DNA of 64,000 nucleotides from Lagopus muta (lineage: Eukaryota; Chordata; Aves; Galliformes; Phasianidae), in contig NC_064435.1 in NCBI RefSeq assembly GCF_023343835.1, forward strand, positions 67,776,134 to 67,840,133. The letters are read 5' to 3'. Position 1 is the first letter of the stretch. The number at the start of each line of letters is the position of its first letter. A model generated the notes under the pieces. That model was given only the letters and a program-made list of their open reading frames with translations. It was not told the DNA's origin and ran no database searches. Positions 38,361 to 52,200 of the stretch are shown here, in pieces. A program made the position numbers and the translations under genes.

Positions 38361-41300
38361 ATAAAATATGAGTTCTTATAATGCAAGATATTCTGTCTTT
38401 GGAGAAATTCATCCAAACAGGAGATCAGTTTCCAAGTTGCATCTTTTAGTTCTCTTTTAGCTCCCTTGCTTAAGCCTTCACAGCCCCAAAAGTGTCAGCA
38501 TGTGGCTGTTTATAGGATTCACTCCCAGCACCTGTGCTCTGAGACAGGATCTCTACAGACAAGTGAAAAAGTAGAGGTGAATGTTTTTACCACAAGCTCA
38601 ACACCTTTATTTCCTTTAAATACTTATCACATCTTAGTGGAAAAAGAGGAGAACCTACTCAAGAAAAAATAATACACAATTTTACAGTATGTGACTCTAT
38701 GGGGGAAATTTATACAGTAACACACGTCTAAAAGAAAAAGTTTCAGGTGCAGTTAAGAAGAATGATGAATCAAAGATGAATGATGTCTCAGCTTCTGTAG
38801 TTCTTTCCTCTTCACACATGAAATCCTACCGATTTTTTAAATCCTATACAAGATTTTCTTGGAGTATCTAACAAATCTTGAAAGCTTTGTGACCTTTCTG
38901 CAGAAGTTTGATTTTCACCTCTGACATTCATGAACAAGTGCAGGCCTTTGCTCTGAAAGATATATATAAATAAAGCTGGCCTATAACCTTTACCAGCTTT
39001 TTTTTCCATAAATATGAACAATAAACCGAGTGCTATTTCTTTAAAAACAACAGACATCTTAGATTCATTTTAAAGAGGAATAAAGGGTTTCTTTTTCAAA
39101 ATAAAAGTTAAATGAAGGTAAAGGTATCTTAGACTCTAATTTATTAATGCCTGTTAAGATGATTTATATCTCCAGCTGGAGTGGGCTTCAGGGACACGGA
39201 GTATTATTACTAAACATATTACAACAGCTAAAAGTTCCATACACATTTTCAACATCTAAACTAAAAACTAAACCAGCTGCATATAATGTGTATCTGTTAG
39301 AAATAAAAACACCACCTGGCTCTTCCTTACTGCTAAAAGCATTGCAGAAATTGCAGATATACTGTAGGATACGTGACAGATTCATTTTTACACGTTTTCA
39401 ATTTACTGTTTGGTATCCTTTATTCCATTCAGCAGAATTTTAAAGACATGTGATCAACATAAAGTATATTTATGAAATATGTGAGAGAAGGTAGCAGTGT
39501 CTGAAGCCAGAGCAATATAGAGACTCCATCACAGACATTTGCTGTCCCAAATTGAGGTAGCACAATTGCTATGTACTGGTGAAGACCCTCCCTGATGTGA
39601 AAGTAAGGGCTTGGGGAGCAGCATTACCCCAAAAAAAGGGCATTAACCCCAAGCAGACCACCACTCTTTGGTCCCCAGATGCTAATCTCCGGCTCCCACA
39701 GACTAGTGGATTTGCTGGTACTGAGTGTGCACACACCTGCTTGCCAGAAATAAATAAACAGGAACCAAGTGCTGCTCAGTGGGATTAACATGCAACAGGA
39801 AGAAGCCCGTAACTAACTGGCTTTCCAGAAAACACCATCCACAAACAACAGTAACAAAACCAACCAAATTGCATAGTACTGAAAGTGAAGGAGAGAGGAG
39901 TAGATACTATTAGTGTTTTAGCTTTGGATTAATTCAAATTATGAACTAAGGTTGAGACATTTCCTGTCATTAAGACCAGAGTATATGAGTTCAACTAATG
40001 TCATATTCCTAAAACCAATATATTACAGCAATGTATCTCTTTATTAGATTCCTGTTAAAAACACTGATTTTACAATCTGTAGTTATAAACTGGTGGTTTT
40101 GGTCCCAACTTTTAGTATCAACTCTAGATTGCCATCAGCCAGAGCTGCTTGTTCTGCTGAGATGAAAAAATTACTCATTTTGTAAAACTGATATCTTACA
40201 AATATGGATAGATACTTAGATTAACTCTCTTTTAATAGAATTTATGAATAATAGCACAAATTCTAAACCAAGCACATCTCTGCAACTCGAAGTGATTAAA
40301 AGTCAGTCATGAAATGCCAGAATGACTAATTTATCAGTATAACTACTCCAGCCATACCACAACAGCTAATGCTTTCTTAATATGCCATTGCTGTTATGAA
40401 AATGCAAGCCACTCATTAACTGTGTGTAACAGTTTTTATGGATTTATTGCTTAATTAGATTTGTGCCTTTATTTGACAGGGATTATTGAATATAGCATAT
40501 ACTCCTTTCAAGTCAGTGTAAAAGTCTAAGTTAGTTTTTATGGGAGCTTATATTAAAATGCAATTCAGTGATAAAATAAAATGTACTAACTCACTTCAGG
40601 GAGTTTTGTTACAGCTTATTTTAATAAGTAGCTATTTGCGTTTTCATCATTTTCCCAGACATTCTTCTGATTAAAAAAGATACATTTTTAAAAACTATGT
40701 GGGGATCTTTCTCTCACAAAAACCCATCTGCTTCTCCTCTGTGATGATTCGGCTAAGTCATAACGTTGAATTTCTTCCACAAGGAAAGACAATGGTTGCC
40801 ATGAGTGTAACAATTCCACATCTCTTCTGGAATAGGCAAAAAGGGAGCACATTTTTTCAGCTGACTTTAGCCTCTGACTTCAGAAGTTGACCAAAATGGA
40901 TTGAAATACAATTTTTTTCAAGTACTCATGAAGCACAGAGAGAACCATCCAGGTCAGTTTCTGGAGTAGGAGAAAATTGTCTATAATTATTTGTACTGAC
41001 ATCTTGTATGGAATTTAGCTGTGCACTGATAATTGGATATCAACAGTAATTGATAAACATTGAGCCCAATTCCAATGGTCACGCTCATTGTTCATATTGC
41101 TACATTGATGTAAGTAGCATGCAGATTTGACCCCTGATGATACATAGCAATCCCACCTGAGCTGATTCTTTCTTGTCACATAGTAAAACTCTGGTATTCA
41201 ATCTCTCTAAAGGTTCTTTCTGCAGCTACTTTAACGTCAGCCCAGTGTATTGCCATGGGACAGCAGCTGGCATTTCTCACTCATCAGACATGTCTGAAAT

Positions 41301-43130
41301 GTGAGCATAGAAACATATGCACACATGTCTCATAAGCACATGCAAGTCTCATGGAATTATTGTAGTCAATGCAATATTTCTGGCTGTTAAAATACTCTAA
41401 TTTGCACATGAATTTATTGACTCTGGCAGAAATACAGATAAGTTATAGACGATATGAAAACTCTGAGGCAGAAAAATAAAGATTGATTACACAAACTGTG
41501 GCTAGTCTTTAAAGTGGTCTGAGATCTCTGGTGCTTAGAATAAAAGCCAGTCCTGATGAGAGAGGGCGCAACAAAATGCCTGTGTTTCACAGCAACTCTG
41601 TTTGGAAAGCTTAAAGTATTTTCTTATGCTTCTCTTAGCACAGACATGAATTTCCTGCTTCAATTTGTAGTCTATAAAAACATCCTATTTTAAATCTGGG
41701 TGAGGAAAAAGAACCAATGAAGGCAATTTCAGTAATTTTGCATTAAAAAACCATTAGAAGTGCTTTGAAATCTCTTGCCTAAAAGAAAATATTTACATAA
41801 AGTCAACAAAAGTAGTGAGAAGTTGGAGTGCAAAATAAGTGGAAGTAGTTTTCAACACAGATCTAATACATGGAAGGGTTTAAAAAAAGGAAAAATAGTT
41901 ATAACTGCACCCAAACAAATATTTGTGTGAATAAATTGGAGGGTCTAAATAAAAATATAATTAGAATGAAAACTGATGAAATTTTAAACAGACAGTTTCT
42001 TAAGTTTCTTTAGGTAGAGTTTCTTGTGAAGTAGAAACACTCAGATAATTTTTATTGGTGTGTAGACTCTGGGGCATGCAGAGCAGTAGGGAAGCAAGAA
42101 TAAAAAATGTCATATGTTTCACATCAGAAGCTCTCAGCAATTGAAAAGTTTAAATGAGAAAGACTTGCAAGTAACAAGGATTTCCAAAGAACCTGCAGTG
42201 GAGTAATGGTAAGCAATTTTGCCTACAGTAAGACATATTTCTACAGTCATCCTACTGGACTGGTTGTATTTTTTTCTCCTAGCCTCTGCTACTCCATGCC
42301 AGCCATGCTCTGATTTCTACACTCACCCCAGGCACAGACAAGACAGCACAAAGGAGGCAGAGATGTTGGCTAATGCTGAGGCTGTGTCCTAGTGAGCACT
42401 GATTTGAGGAACAGAGGCTTATTTTATCTCCTTCCACCCAGAATCTACTGTAACATAGACTGTTACTCATGTTCAGTGAGATTATTCAGATGAATGAATT
42501 TATTTACTGCTGTGAATGTTGGTAGTAGAATGAAGTATGAGGGTGCTGTGAAATAAAAATAGGCCATTTCAGAATAATGGCTGTACAAAACAGGGTGGGC
42601 TGGCTGCAGCTACTAGAGGGGACCAACATTTCTTTCAGTTTCATCAGTATTTTTTTTTTTCAGCTTCAAAATCTGATATTCTGTTCATTTTATCATAATT
42701 TCAGAGCCTCATTTCTGAAAAACTTCTAAGGGATCTCTTTCCTTCCTCAGTAACTTTTTCATTAGCCCCGTTTCAGTTGTCACTGATGTTTGGTAATTAT
42801 AAGGCTTTTAAACAGAGGTGAAAAATCTTGGCAATATAATAGCATTAGAAAGAAAATATCTAAAATTTACCTCTCTGAGAAGTTTCTGATGACAAGGCAG
42901 ACTTGTATATCTTCCTCCACAGGTAGATGGTCCATAGGTTGAATGCATCAAGACTACCATCTGAATACAATAATATTTGAAAGGTCATGAATAACAAATA
43001 CGTATGAAGAGAGAACTGTATGGATTTAAAATAGGTGGAGCTTTCACATCACATCTCAGTCACTAATGGAGACACTTTCTTGTGCTATTTGCAGGATGGA
43101 TGAAAACTGATGTTTATATGACTTATTAGT
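38361..43130. other. AT-rich intergenic sequence
   Basis: No gene or nameable repeat was seen. The stretch 39590-39790 is less AT-rich but holds nothing that I recognise. Confidence 0.55.
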
Positions 43131-43247
43131 GTAATGGAATATTGTTGAGATGGTTCTGTCTCCATTGCCATACCCCCACCATCCACCTCTGATGTCATGG
43201 GCCAATATTGCAAAATAGGAGGCATTACTTTCAGAGCAGCCCTCGTA
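43131..43247 (-). mobile_element. Mariner (Galluhop-type) terminal fragment
   Basis: On the - strand it begins ACGAGGGCTGCTCTGAAAGT and continues AATGCCTCCTATTTTGCAAT, then GCCCATGACATCAGAGGTGG. This is the best preserved terminal repeat of the three copies in the window. Only about 117 bp of the transposase-start end is left. Confidence 0.85.
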
Positions 43248-46200
43248 CTTCTAGTTCTTAACTGGGTAAGTGCAATTATAGAACTGATGAAGCACTGAAT
43301 CTATTAAATGGAGAAAACAGATATTCAGCATTAGAAGTTAAGAACTATATATATATCTTTCCCATTGTGGCTCTTGCTTGAGGCAAGGTTCCTTGAAAAA
43401 TTAGACTATTGTAAAATTTATTGACTATGTTAGAAGTTTAAATTTAATTTTGTCTCATCACGTTCATACAAAGTAATTCCTCATGTCTAGTTCTAACTGC
43501 AACAATGAGGACAGATGCTTGTCTGATTTATTTGGTTGTCTAAACTCTGGCATAGAGAACAAGTGTTTTGGAGCCGCTGTGCCCCACATGTTATATAGTT
43601 TTGGCACAGATGAGTTTAAAATACATTATCAGTTGCTCATGAAAGTTTAGAATTTACCCTCTATAGCCACGCATGTATTCAAACTTTATTGGAAATCACA
43701 TACAAGTTTGGGACAAACGTAACTAAAGCACATGGGTCACTTGTGTATTTCCAAATACGATTTATTTTAGGAGCTTGACACTAATTTATTCTCTGAGGGA
43801 TACCCTTTCTGACCTGCCAGGCCCTAACGCTCTGCTTTCAAAACTCCCTCAAGATCTATCCTGCACACTTGACCTAGCTTGTGTGGGAAGCCATAATCTT
43901 TTATGCACAGCTCCCAGATCTCTTCAAGCCAGAAGGGACCTCTCTGGCTGTTTCATCTGTCTTCCCACATAACACAAGCACAGAAGGCTCTACTTTAATT
44001 TCTGCCCTAAGCCCATCACTTACATTTGAATGGTAGCTTCCCTTTTATAGATGACAGAAAATCCTGAAAGCCAAAACAGACTGTAAAAGTGGCCATTTGT
44101 CAACAGTGGCTAAAGCTCTTGGCTCCCTTAAGCCTCAAGGAAAGTATCTGATTGGGGATCCCAGCACTGCAGCTGCTCTCTAGGAATACTTTTATGTTCT
44201 GTCACTCACTACAAAATTCAGAATTTGCTCTTCCTTCTCCCTTTCTGCTTGAGTCCTTGTGCCCACATGGTACTATTTATTATGGACTTACTTTTTGTTT
44301 CTCTCATTGACAGGGACTTTTGTTTTGCCTTAAAGTGCAATTCAGAATGAGTGGAAGGAACAGTGCTAGCAGGAAAGGGTCTGAAACTGGCTGCAAGATA
44401 AATGTAGATGGTTTGTCTACAGTGTCAGTAGTTGCTGCTGCAAGGAAACAGACGCTGTAGTCTGCTGTGTGTGGAGTGCTCTGGCTATTATCCAGCATAG
44501 CACTTACACTCAGTGCTTACATTACTTTCAGACATGCTAAGTGTTATCACGGCTTTCAAAAGGATAATGACTGTCCCAGATCCCCACCTTCTTTTTTTTC
44601 CACTCATGAGGTTATTTACACGATTATAACATTTAGCATTTGAGCAAGCACCAGACCAAAGGTACATGTCTTTGCTGTGTAACATAAGCAGAGCAAAATG
44701 GGCATGCCTGGTACCATGACTCACAGGTACCTCACAGTATGGTTTTATTTTACAGCATTTCTGCATTGTAATCCATACCTGTGATTTTGCAGACCATCAC
44801 TATGGGCTCAAAAAGTATCAGATACAGTATTATATAAAACATTCCCCTTTTTTCAGTTTTAATTTCTCATTCAAGTCATGTACAAGCTTTCCTTCTAGAA
44901 AGGATAATTGCTACCCATAACTTCAATTATATATATCGCCTATTATGCCACCTGCTAACGTCATCTTAATTCATAAAACTGTACAAAATTACGCTAGGAA
45001 TTGAGACATCTCTACCAAGTTCCTTAACATTATATAACAAAACTATACCTCCAATGGGCTTATTATTGGAAGGCACTACGAGTCTGAAAATAGTGTGCAT
45101 AGAAACAAAGAGCTATGAAAGGTGTCATCAGGTAAAAACAGTGAAGTATACTTGTAATATATGCAAAAATAGATGTGATGTCAGGCATCATTAATTAATG
45201 ATGGAATTTCAAAGTGTTTCCTTTTATTTTTTGATGTTATGTGTTATCTCTTTAAACTAAACTATCATTATTAAGCATTAAAATCTTTAAGCAACAAAAA
45301 TAATGCCATCTACAAATTAAGCAATTTCATCACTAATTAAAGGCAATGTAAGTAAAGCTATAAGAGCCTGTTTTTTTCTGTGCCTTAGAAACAACTGACA
45401 AAGCACATAACTGTAAAAACAGTGTTATTGTTTACACTGCTTACTACAAATACAGAAGTGATATTATCATTCCTTGTTTACTGTTGTTGGCATGTTTACA
45501 CAATTCATTCTGATCTTCTGGAAAATCTCACTCTCAAAAAAAACCCAAACTGAAGAGCATAAACAAATACACATCAGAGTCAAGGAAATTACCAGAACAT
45601 TTTGTAGTGTTTCAAGAGCTTGGAGGTTATTCTTCTGCAGGAAAGATCATCTGCTCTTTTTCAGATATTTAATGAACACATTCACATTAAAGCTAGATAA
45701 AGATCTTTCTAATATAACAACTGAAGAATGCCCCTGATAATAACTGAACAGCCGTTAATGAATCCATTAGCATAGAACAAAGGAAAATAATAGTTTCATT
45801 TAGTGGTTTCACACAGTATTCTGTGCATTTTCAGCAGTATTTTAAGGCATATATGAATAAACAGCATGACATTAAAAGATGTTAAAATGCAATCGTATTC
45901 AAAGATGCACCCAGATTTTCTCTCAGAATGTTACTGAATAAATCAATAGCGATGGAAGAAGACTTTCAAAGAGCACACACTTGGCATTTGGAATATTTAA
46001 AAAACATAAATTCTGTAGATGAAATGTTTTGCTTAGGTAATGACATGGACAGTGTCAGAGTTTCTAGTACTGTAAGTTTGAAGCCTTCTTGCAACCGAAA
46101 TACCGAATCTGCCAATGGTGTTCTCTGATGAATATCAGGTAATCTAAACCAAATAATGATTCATTTTTTTTTTAGATTCCACAAAAACTTTTCTGAATAG

Positions 46201-49200
46201 AGAAATGCAGAATCCCATTTCACTTAATTCACATAGCAACGATGCATGAGTAGAGGACCTGTGGGTGCTATCGTGCCCACCTTTGTCTTTCTTCCGTCCT
46301 TTGCATTACACAATAAACTGCATTCCGTGTACCCTTTATCTTTCTCAAGCTGCCACATGCACCTATTTCAGTTCAGCACCTACTGACATATCAGCAACAT
46401 TTATTTGAGTGGCATTTCTGAGCAATCTATGCCAAGTTTTAGAAAGTAAATAGAATATAAAGTAGTATGATACTGTCAAAGAATACCAGAAAATGTCTAT
46501 ACTTCACATACATAAATTTGTGGGCTATATAAGATCAGCAGACAATTTGCCCATTGGAAACACATATATATTTCGGGAGTACCTAGTAAATACTATAGGC
46601 TTTTCTAATTCTTAGACTCTTGTAACCTTTTGTTATCTTAAAATTTGTTTTAGAAAAGATGACTCTGAAAGGCAGATTTCTATTATCACACTGAGAAACC
46701 CATATCTTTTATCGTGTTATAGGTACACACTGAGTTTTTTGACTGGAGAAAAAGAACAAACAAATTATTTGAAACATTTTCTTTTGCTTTGGGTTTCTGT
46801 AAAATACCAGTCTTCACACAGCTAAAATTTTGGATGCAAATTGCTAGAATACTTCACATAAATTATTCATAATTGGTAATTTGACTGGTCCTGATAGCAA
46901 GTGTCAGTGCGTGTCATTCATTAATGACACACTTTAAATACTCTGCAGAATAATATGAGCCAAAACAGCAGCAATTTCAGCAACAAAACCACCAACTTTC
47001 ACCTAAAGACTGTTTGGCTAGCTTCTTAGCCTATTCCACCAGTAAATCCTCTGAGAGGATGCCAGTTTTGACTGGATAGGTCATATGGTTGGCAACAAAC
47101 AATTACATCTCAGTCCAACTTTTGGATTTTTATAAGCTCAGTTTTATACAGTTTTGTCCAGAAGATTAACTGGAGCTTTCATCTAACACATGCAATGAAG
47201 CAATTGATAAAAATATGGTATGAATAGACTGAACGATGAGTGGTGTTCAAATTGTAGTAATGGGCAGTATTTGTAGCAGATGCTGGGAACTTGTCTCTAT
47301 TCCCCAGTAAAACTGAAGATATGGTTGGAGGATGCTGATTCGCAACAAAAGTTTCCTGGAAACAGTGAAAAAGTCAGTCTTCTCTTTTAGCTGCTTTTTC
47401 TTTTTCCCACAGACTCAAAAAATTTCAGTTCAGATGCACTGTTTTCCTAATCTTTTTGCACTTCCAGAAGTTTGCCTTGCTTAATTTCCATAAGCATTGC
47501 TTCTGACTTGATCTCAGCTCTTGCTATCATTAGTATAGACAGATGTGTTTCAGCTAATAAAAGAACTGCTCATTTGCAGACACTTTAGTAGAGATCCAAA
47601 TCCAAAAGCATTTGGGTTTTTTGGCCAGCAAAAGTTGTTGATTTTTAAATGATTTCCCAATGTGCATTATACTTCAGGTTCAGAAGTTTCTAGACTCTTC
47701 AAGATGAGTTCTTTCAGTTAAGTAAAACCCTGAATCCAGTAGCAAAACTCACATTTATTTTGATGGGACTGAGATTTAGCTGGCAATGGGTCCAGAAAGT
47801 ATCACAAGTAAACACACTCTTCTAAGGTTTTCCATCAACTCATCAGCACAGGAAGGTTAAGCAGCACAGATAAATCAATAGCTGCTTAAGCTCTGTTAAT
47901 GTTAAATCTCTGCAGGGAAAACATATTAGGTTAAGTTCATGCACTTGTCTCTAGACTGAATTAGCTACAATATTATGAGGTGGTATGTGTGATTGAATTT
48001 CCACTCCTATGAGGTGCAAGGATAACAGATTGATGAAGTAGCATAGTATTAATCAGGGTTAATAAAACTCCACTGTACAGACACAAATGATAAAGAAATT
48101 CAGGTGGAACATGTTTTCTCCTTATTAATATGCACATTAATCACTGCATTTTTGGGGTTTAGAAAAAAAGATTAATGTGTGGATATCAATAATCTAAATA
48201 TACAGAAATGAAACAAAGCAACTGTTCAGTGACCTTTCAAAGAATTCTTTGCACAGTGTTTATGCTTGGCAAATCACCACAAAGCTGCAGCCATCAACAC
48301 TAAGAAACTGCCAATCTCAAGTTTAAACCATTAAGCAGCCCAAATGCACCAAACTTTGTGGGTTTATTAAACTTTAAGTAAGATTACTGGCAATTAGAAA
48401 TCCATTTATTCTGATACTTGCTGTGTCATGCTCCCAGTTACATATATTCTTCTAAAGACAGGTTGCCTAAACAGGCTCAGTCCACAAAGTTGTATAAACT
48501 TCATTCTATAACGCATCTATGCACTAAATGGATTTTCTCAGGAAGAGCCTGTACATTCCTGGCTGCAGACTTGTGCCAAGGTGGTTGGACATGCTCTGTA
48601 TCTCACAGCAGTCATTTTCCCTTGCTCTCTTTCTGTCATTTCACTTTCTCTCTAGCTATGTAAGGTTCCTCTGTGAAGTAGATAATCTCAGTTAAGATTT
48701 AATGTCCTCGGTGTGTTTGTATTTATATTGTGATTTCCTATATTCCTCCTACCTCAAGAATAAAAATGAAAGCCTGACTGGTACATAAATCTAATGTACC
48801 GAATGAAGCCTATTATGTGAGGACATCTATAAAAGTGGATTTCACTGATTTAGTTTCCTGCTCCAGGAAACTATAAAGGATGTTTAGGTTTGTACAGGAA
48901 ATGTTGTCTTCTGTGGAATTAATACTGGATTTACATTGAAGCAGAGCTATCTATACGTGGGGAGAATATATTCAGCCTGATAACGCTTGGCAATAAATGA
49001 TTCTAGCATTGCTGAAGAACCTTCTGAGTTTCTGATTTTTCCTGCAATCTGTCAGACAGCAGATGCAGGTCACTGTTTGTGTTTCATGGATGAAAAGAGA
49101 ACATACAGAACTAAACCTGGCAGCACTAGAGGTGGCAACTTGCTTCCTGCTGGTCAGACTTTAGTACAATTACCAGAACTCCATCACATATCTCAGTGCC

Positions 49201-52200
49201 CTCAGTTAAAGTTAATTGCATACCCTTGTCCAAGAATGCACATTATGCCCCAGTGCTATCATAATGGACTTGTACCAGTATCTAAAATTAATGATAACAT
49301 ATCATGTTCAGTGCCAGGAAATTTTAATATTACCATGGTAACTGTGGCCTTCTCAGAACTAACTATTACTACATTTACTTGGAATATTATCTATTCTCTT
49401 TAATTTTATTCTTGTTCAGAACCTTGTATATAAATCTTGAGACCTGATTAAATGAAAAAAAAAACCCACTATTTTTGCATGTGCAGACAGTGAGAAGTTC
49501 TTTCTTTCATTCCAGATAGTTTGTCTCCATTTGAGCCAGTGCCAAAATTTATGTTAAGTTAGAGTCATGAGTGTCACAACTTTGGATGGGAGGGAGAAAA
49601 AAACAAAATACAAAGTATCAGAAAGGAAATGCTTTCATACATTTATTTTCTTGGTCAGAATAGCCTAGAATGTATTTTATCACTTAATATTGGCTGTTTG
49701 TGCTAAAAATGCAGAACAATTTGGCTGCTTTCCAAATGAAAGGGAGAACATTCCAGCACTCATTTGCAACCAGTTTGGTCTGAGACTCCTGGAACTACAA
49801 AGGTTATCTAGAACTATAAAATCTGTTTGCAGTGAAGCCATATTTATGTTTAATGAGATTCAGTAAAATCTGAAAACAACTTTTAGAAAGTCTTCATTTT
49901 GGTACTATGTATTTCAGCAATGGCAAAATAACACTGGAAAACTTTTCCTAAGAAAAATTGGGTTTGACTTCATTAGCAAAGTAAATAGTATATTAAGGAG
50001 CATCTCCATTGTTCAAACAGTATGTAGTCTGCATTACTAAATGCATGAACAACTTCAGCTACAAAAATTACAAGATGATACCCCTCAAATCAGTTTGGAT
50101 GTATGAATTTATTAGAAATGTTTAGAAATTATTTAGAAATGATCTGTTTGGCTTCAGGTAATTTCTTATTTTCAATAAATTATTTTCAATAAAGGGCAGT
50201 TTCACCTTTCACTAACCTACAATGTTTTTTGCCCTCCCTTGCAACTTTAGACACAGATCCTTCTGCTAGCTACAGTAAATCATCCAACTTTCTGCACTCA
50301 TTTTCAGAATAACTCTTTAAGATCATATATTTCATCAGCCACTGCATCATCACACATATTATTTAGGGATTAAGCACCCTTATGAACCAGAACATGTTAC
50401 TAAAAGCCACTGGAGCATTTCAAAAGTGAGTAATTTGAAGGAAGGAAATAGACCAAGTTATTCATTCAACAAAGGTTTTTATACATTTAATCGGCCAATT
50501 TCCTCAATATGCGTGCTATTGGGATACAGAAAATCAAATTCAATTTGGGAAATGCTGTAATGCAAGTAAACTGATAAAGCAGTAATGAAACAAAGCATTT
50601 CAAGTCACCATATGTAAGAGCATTTTATTAGGTGCTTAAACTGTCCAATGGATTTTATTGTAAGCTGGTTTCTTAACTATCAGTTATTTCTGAAGGTGAG
50701 GTAGGCCTGTGTAACTATTTTATAATCCAGCTAGAATTTTTTGCTCTTTTTTTAAAAACGCATTCCCATTTTTTACTGACATAAACAATGGGTGCAATTA
50801 CCTTCCTTATTTATTATCTAGTACATCTCTTCTCTAGTGATTTGTGAAAGCTATATGTTGCTTTCTGCAAGCATCAAACTTTAAAAAACATTTCAGTGCT
50901 GATGGTTTGGGATTTTCATCTTTACAATAGCATTGTGGTTAGATAAAGATGGAATAAATTGATGAATCTGTAAGAAATGGAAATTAGCCCCTATCTGGCA
51001 AAGAGAAGTTACCTTTTTATTTAGCTTATTCTCTCATTCTTAACAGGTGTTCAATATTTTCATATGTTAAAAAAAAATTAAGTACTAAGCAAATACATAT
51101 CTTTCATGTTTAATAACTGAATCGTTCACAAAAGATTAAAATGTTTTTATATTATTTAATCAATTAAGTATTAATAAGACAACAACAACTGTGAAATGAT
51201 TTTTGGACAGATGAGATTGGACGTGAGAGAAGAAAACATAAAAAATAAATGAAACATAAAACATCCCTCAAAGTGTGCATGGAATCAAAAAGCATGATAA
51301 ATAAAGCTGTGTTAGAAAGCTGAGCAAATTCGAGGTATTCAGCTAGAGGTAAAAACAGACACAGTGTTCAACATGTGAAAACAAGAAAGATGGTAAGTTG
51401 AGTTACAAAAAGAGAATCCATTTTGAAGGGACTTGCTTTGATGACTAAAAGTTACTGCTGAGTTAAACTGCAGCTTAACATTGCCTCTCTACTCTGCCCC
51501 ATTTGTTCATATACTTGCAGCAGATTTTCTTTTGGTCTTGGGAGCATTAATTAAACAAATACTTCAGAAAGGAGCATATGACTCTATATACCATGATATG
51601 ACTACCTCAGTGAAGAAGAACATCCCTAATTTTTCCTCGCTTGCAATTGTACCCAGCATCCTGGCCATTCACCAACATAGTCCATCTCACTAGTGTGCAG
51701 GGACATTATGAATAAAATATTTTCTTTGATATACAAAAATCTCAAAATCTCCTGTCCAAACAACAGAGCTAGTGAAACCTATTTCTTCTGAATTTGCAAC
51801 CACTGAATTTCAGTCTCCTATCAAGAATTGGACAAGACTGTGATGCATTTGCAAGACATATCCAAAGAAAATAAAATAATATATTGTTATCTTAGAAATA
51901 CGGACATCGTGATTTCCTTTTCTTTTTTTTTTTTGGCTTACACTTAGCACCAATATTACCACTGAATTCTACCTGCCTTCTCTTCAGCAGAACAGTAGGT
52001 CTCCTCTTGAGCTTGACCCATGAATTTACATAGCACGTAGGACTCTTTCTCCAAAGTCAGCAAATAGGTCCCAGTGTCTGTGGAAACAGAGGGGAAAATA
52101 ATGAAATAGGTGGGAAGGTGAATGGACATCCAGGCAGCAATACCACAATAGACCTTATTCCATTAGGAAACAAGTACAAAAATATACAGTTTCAAAGGAA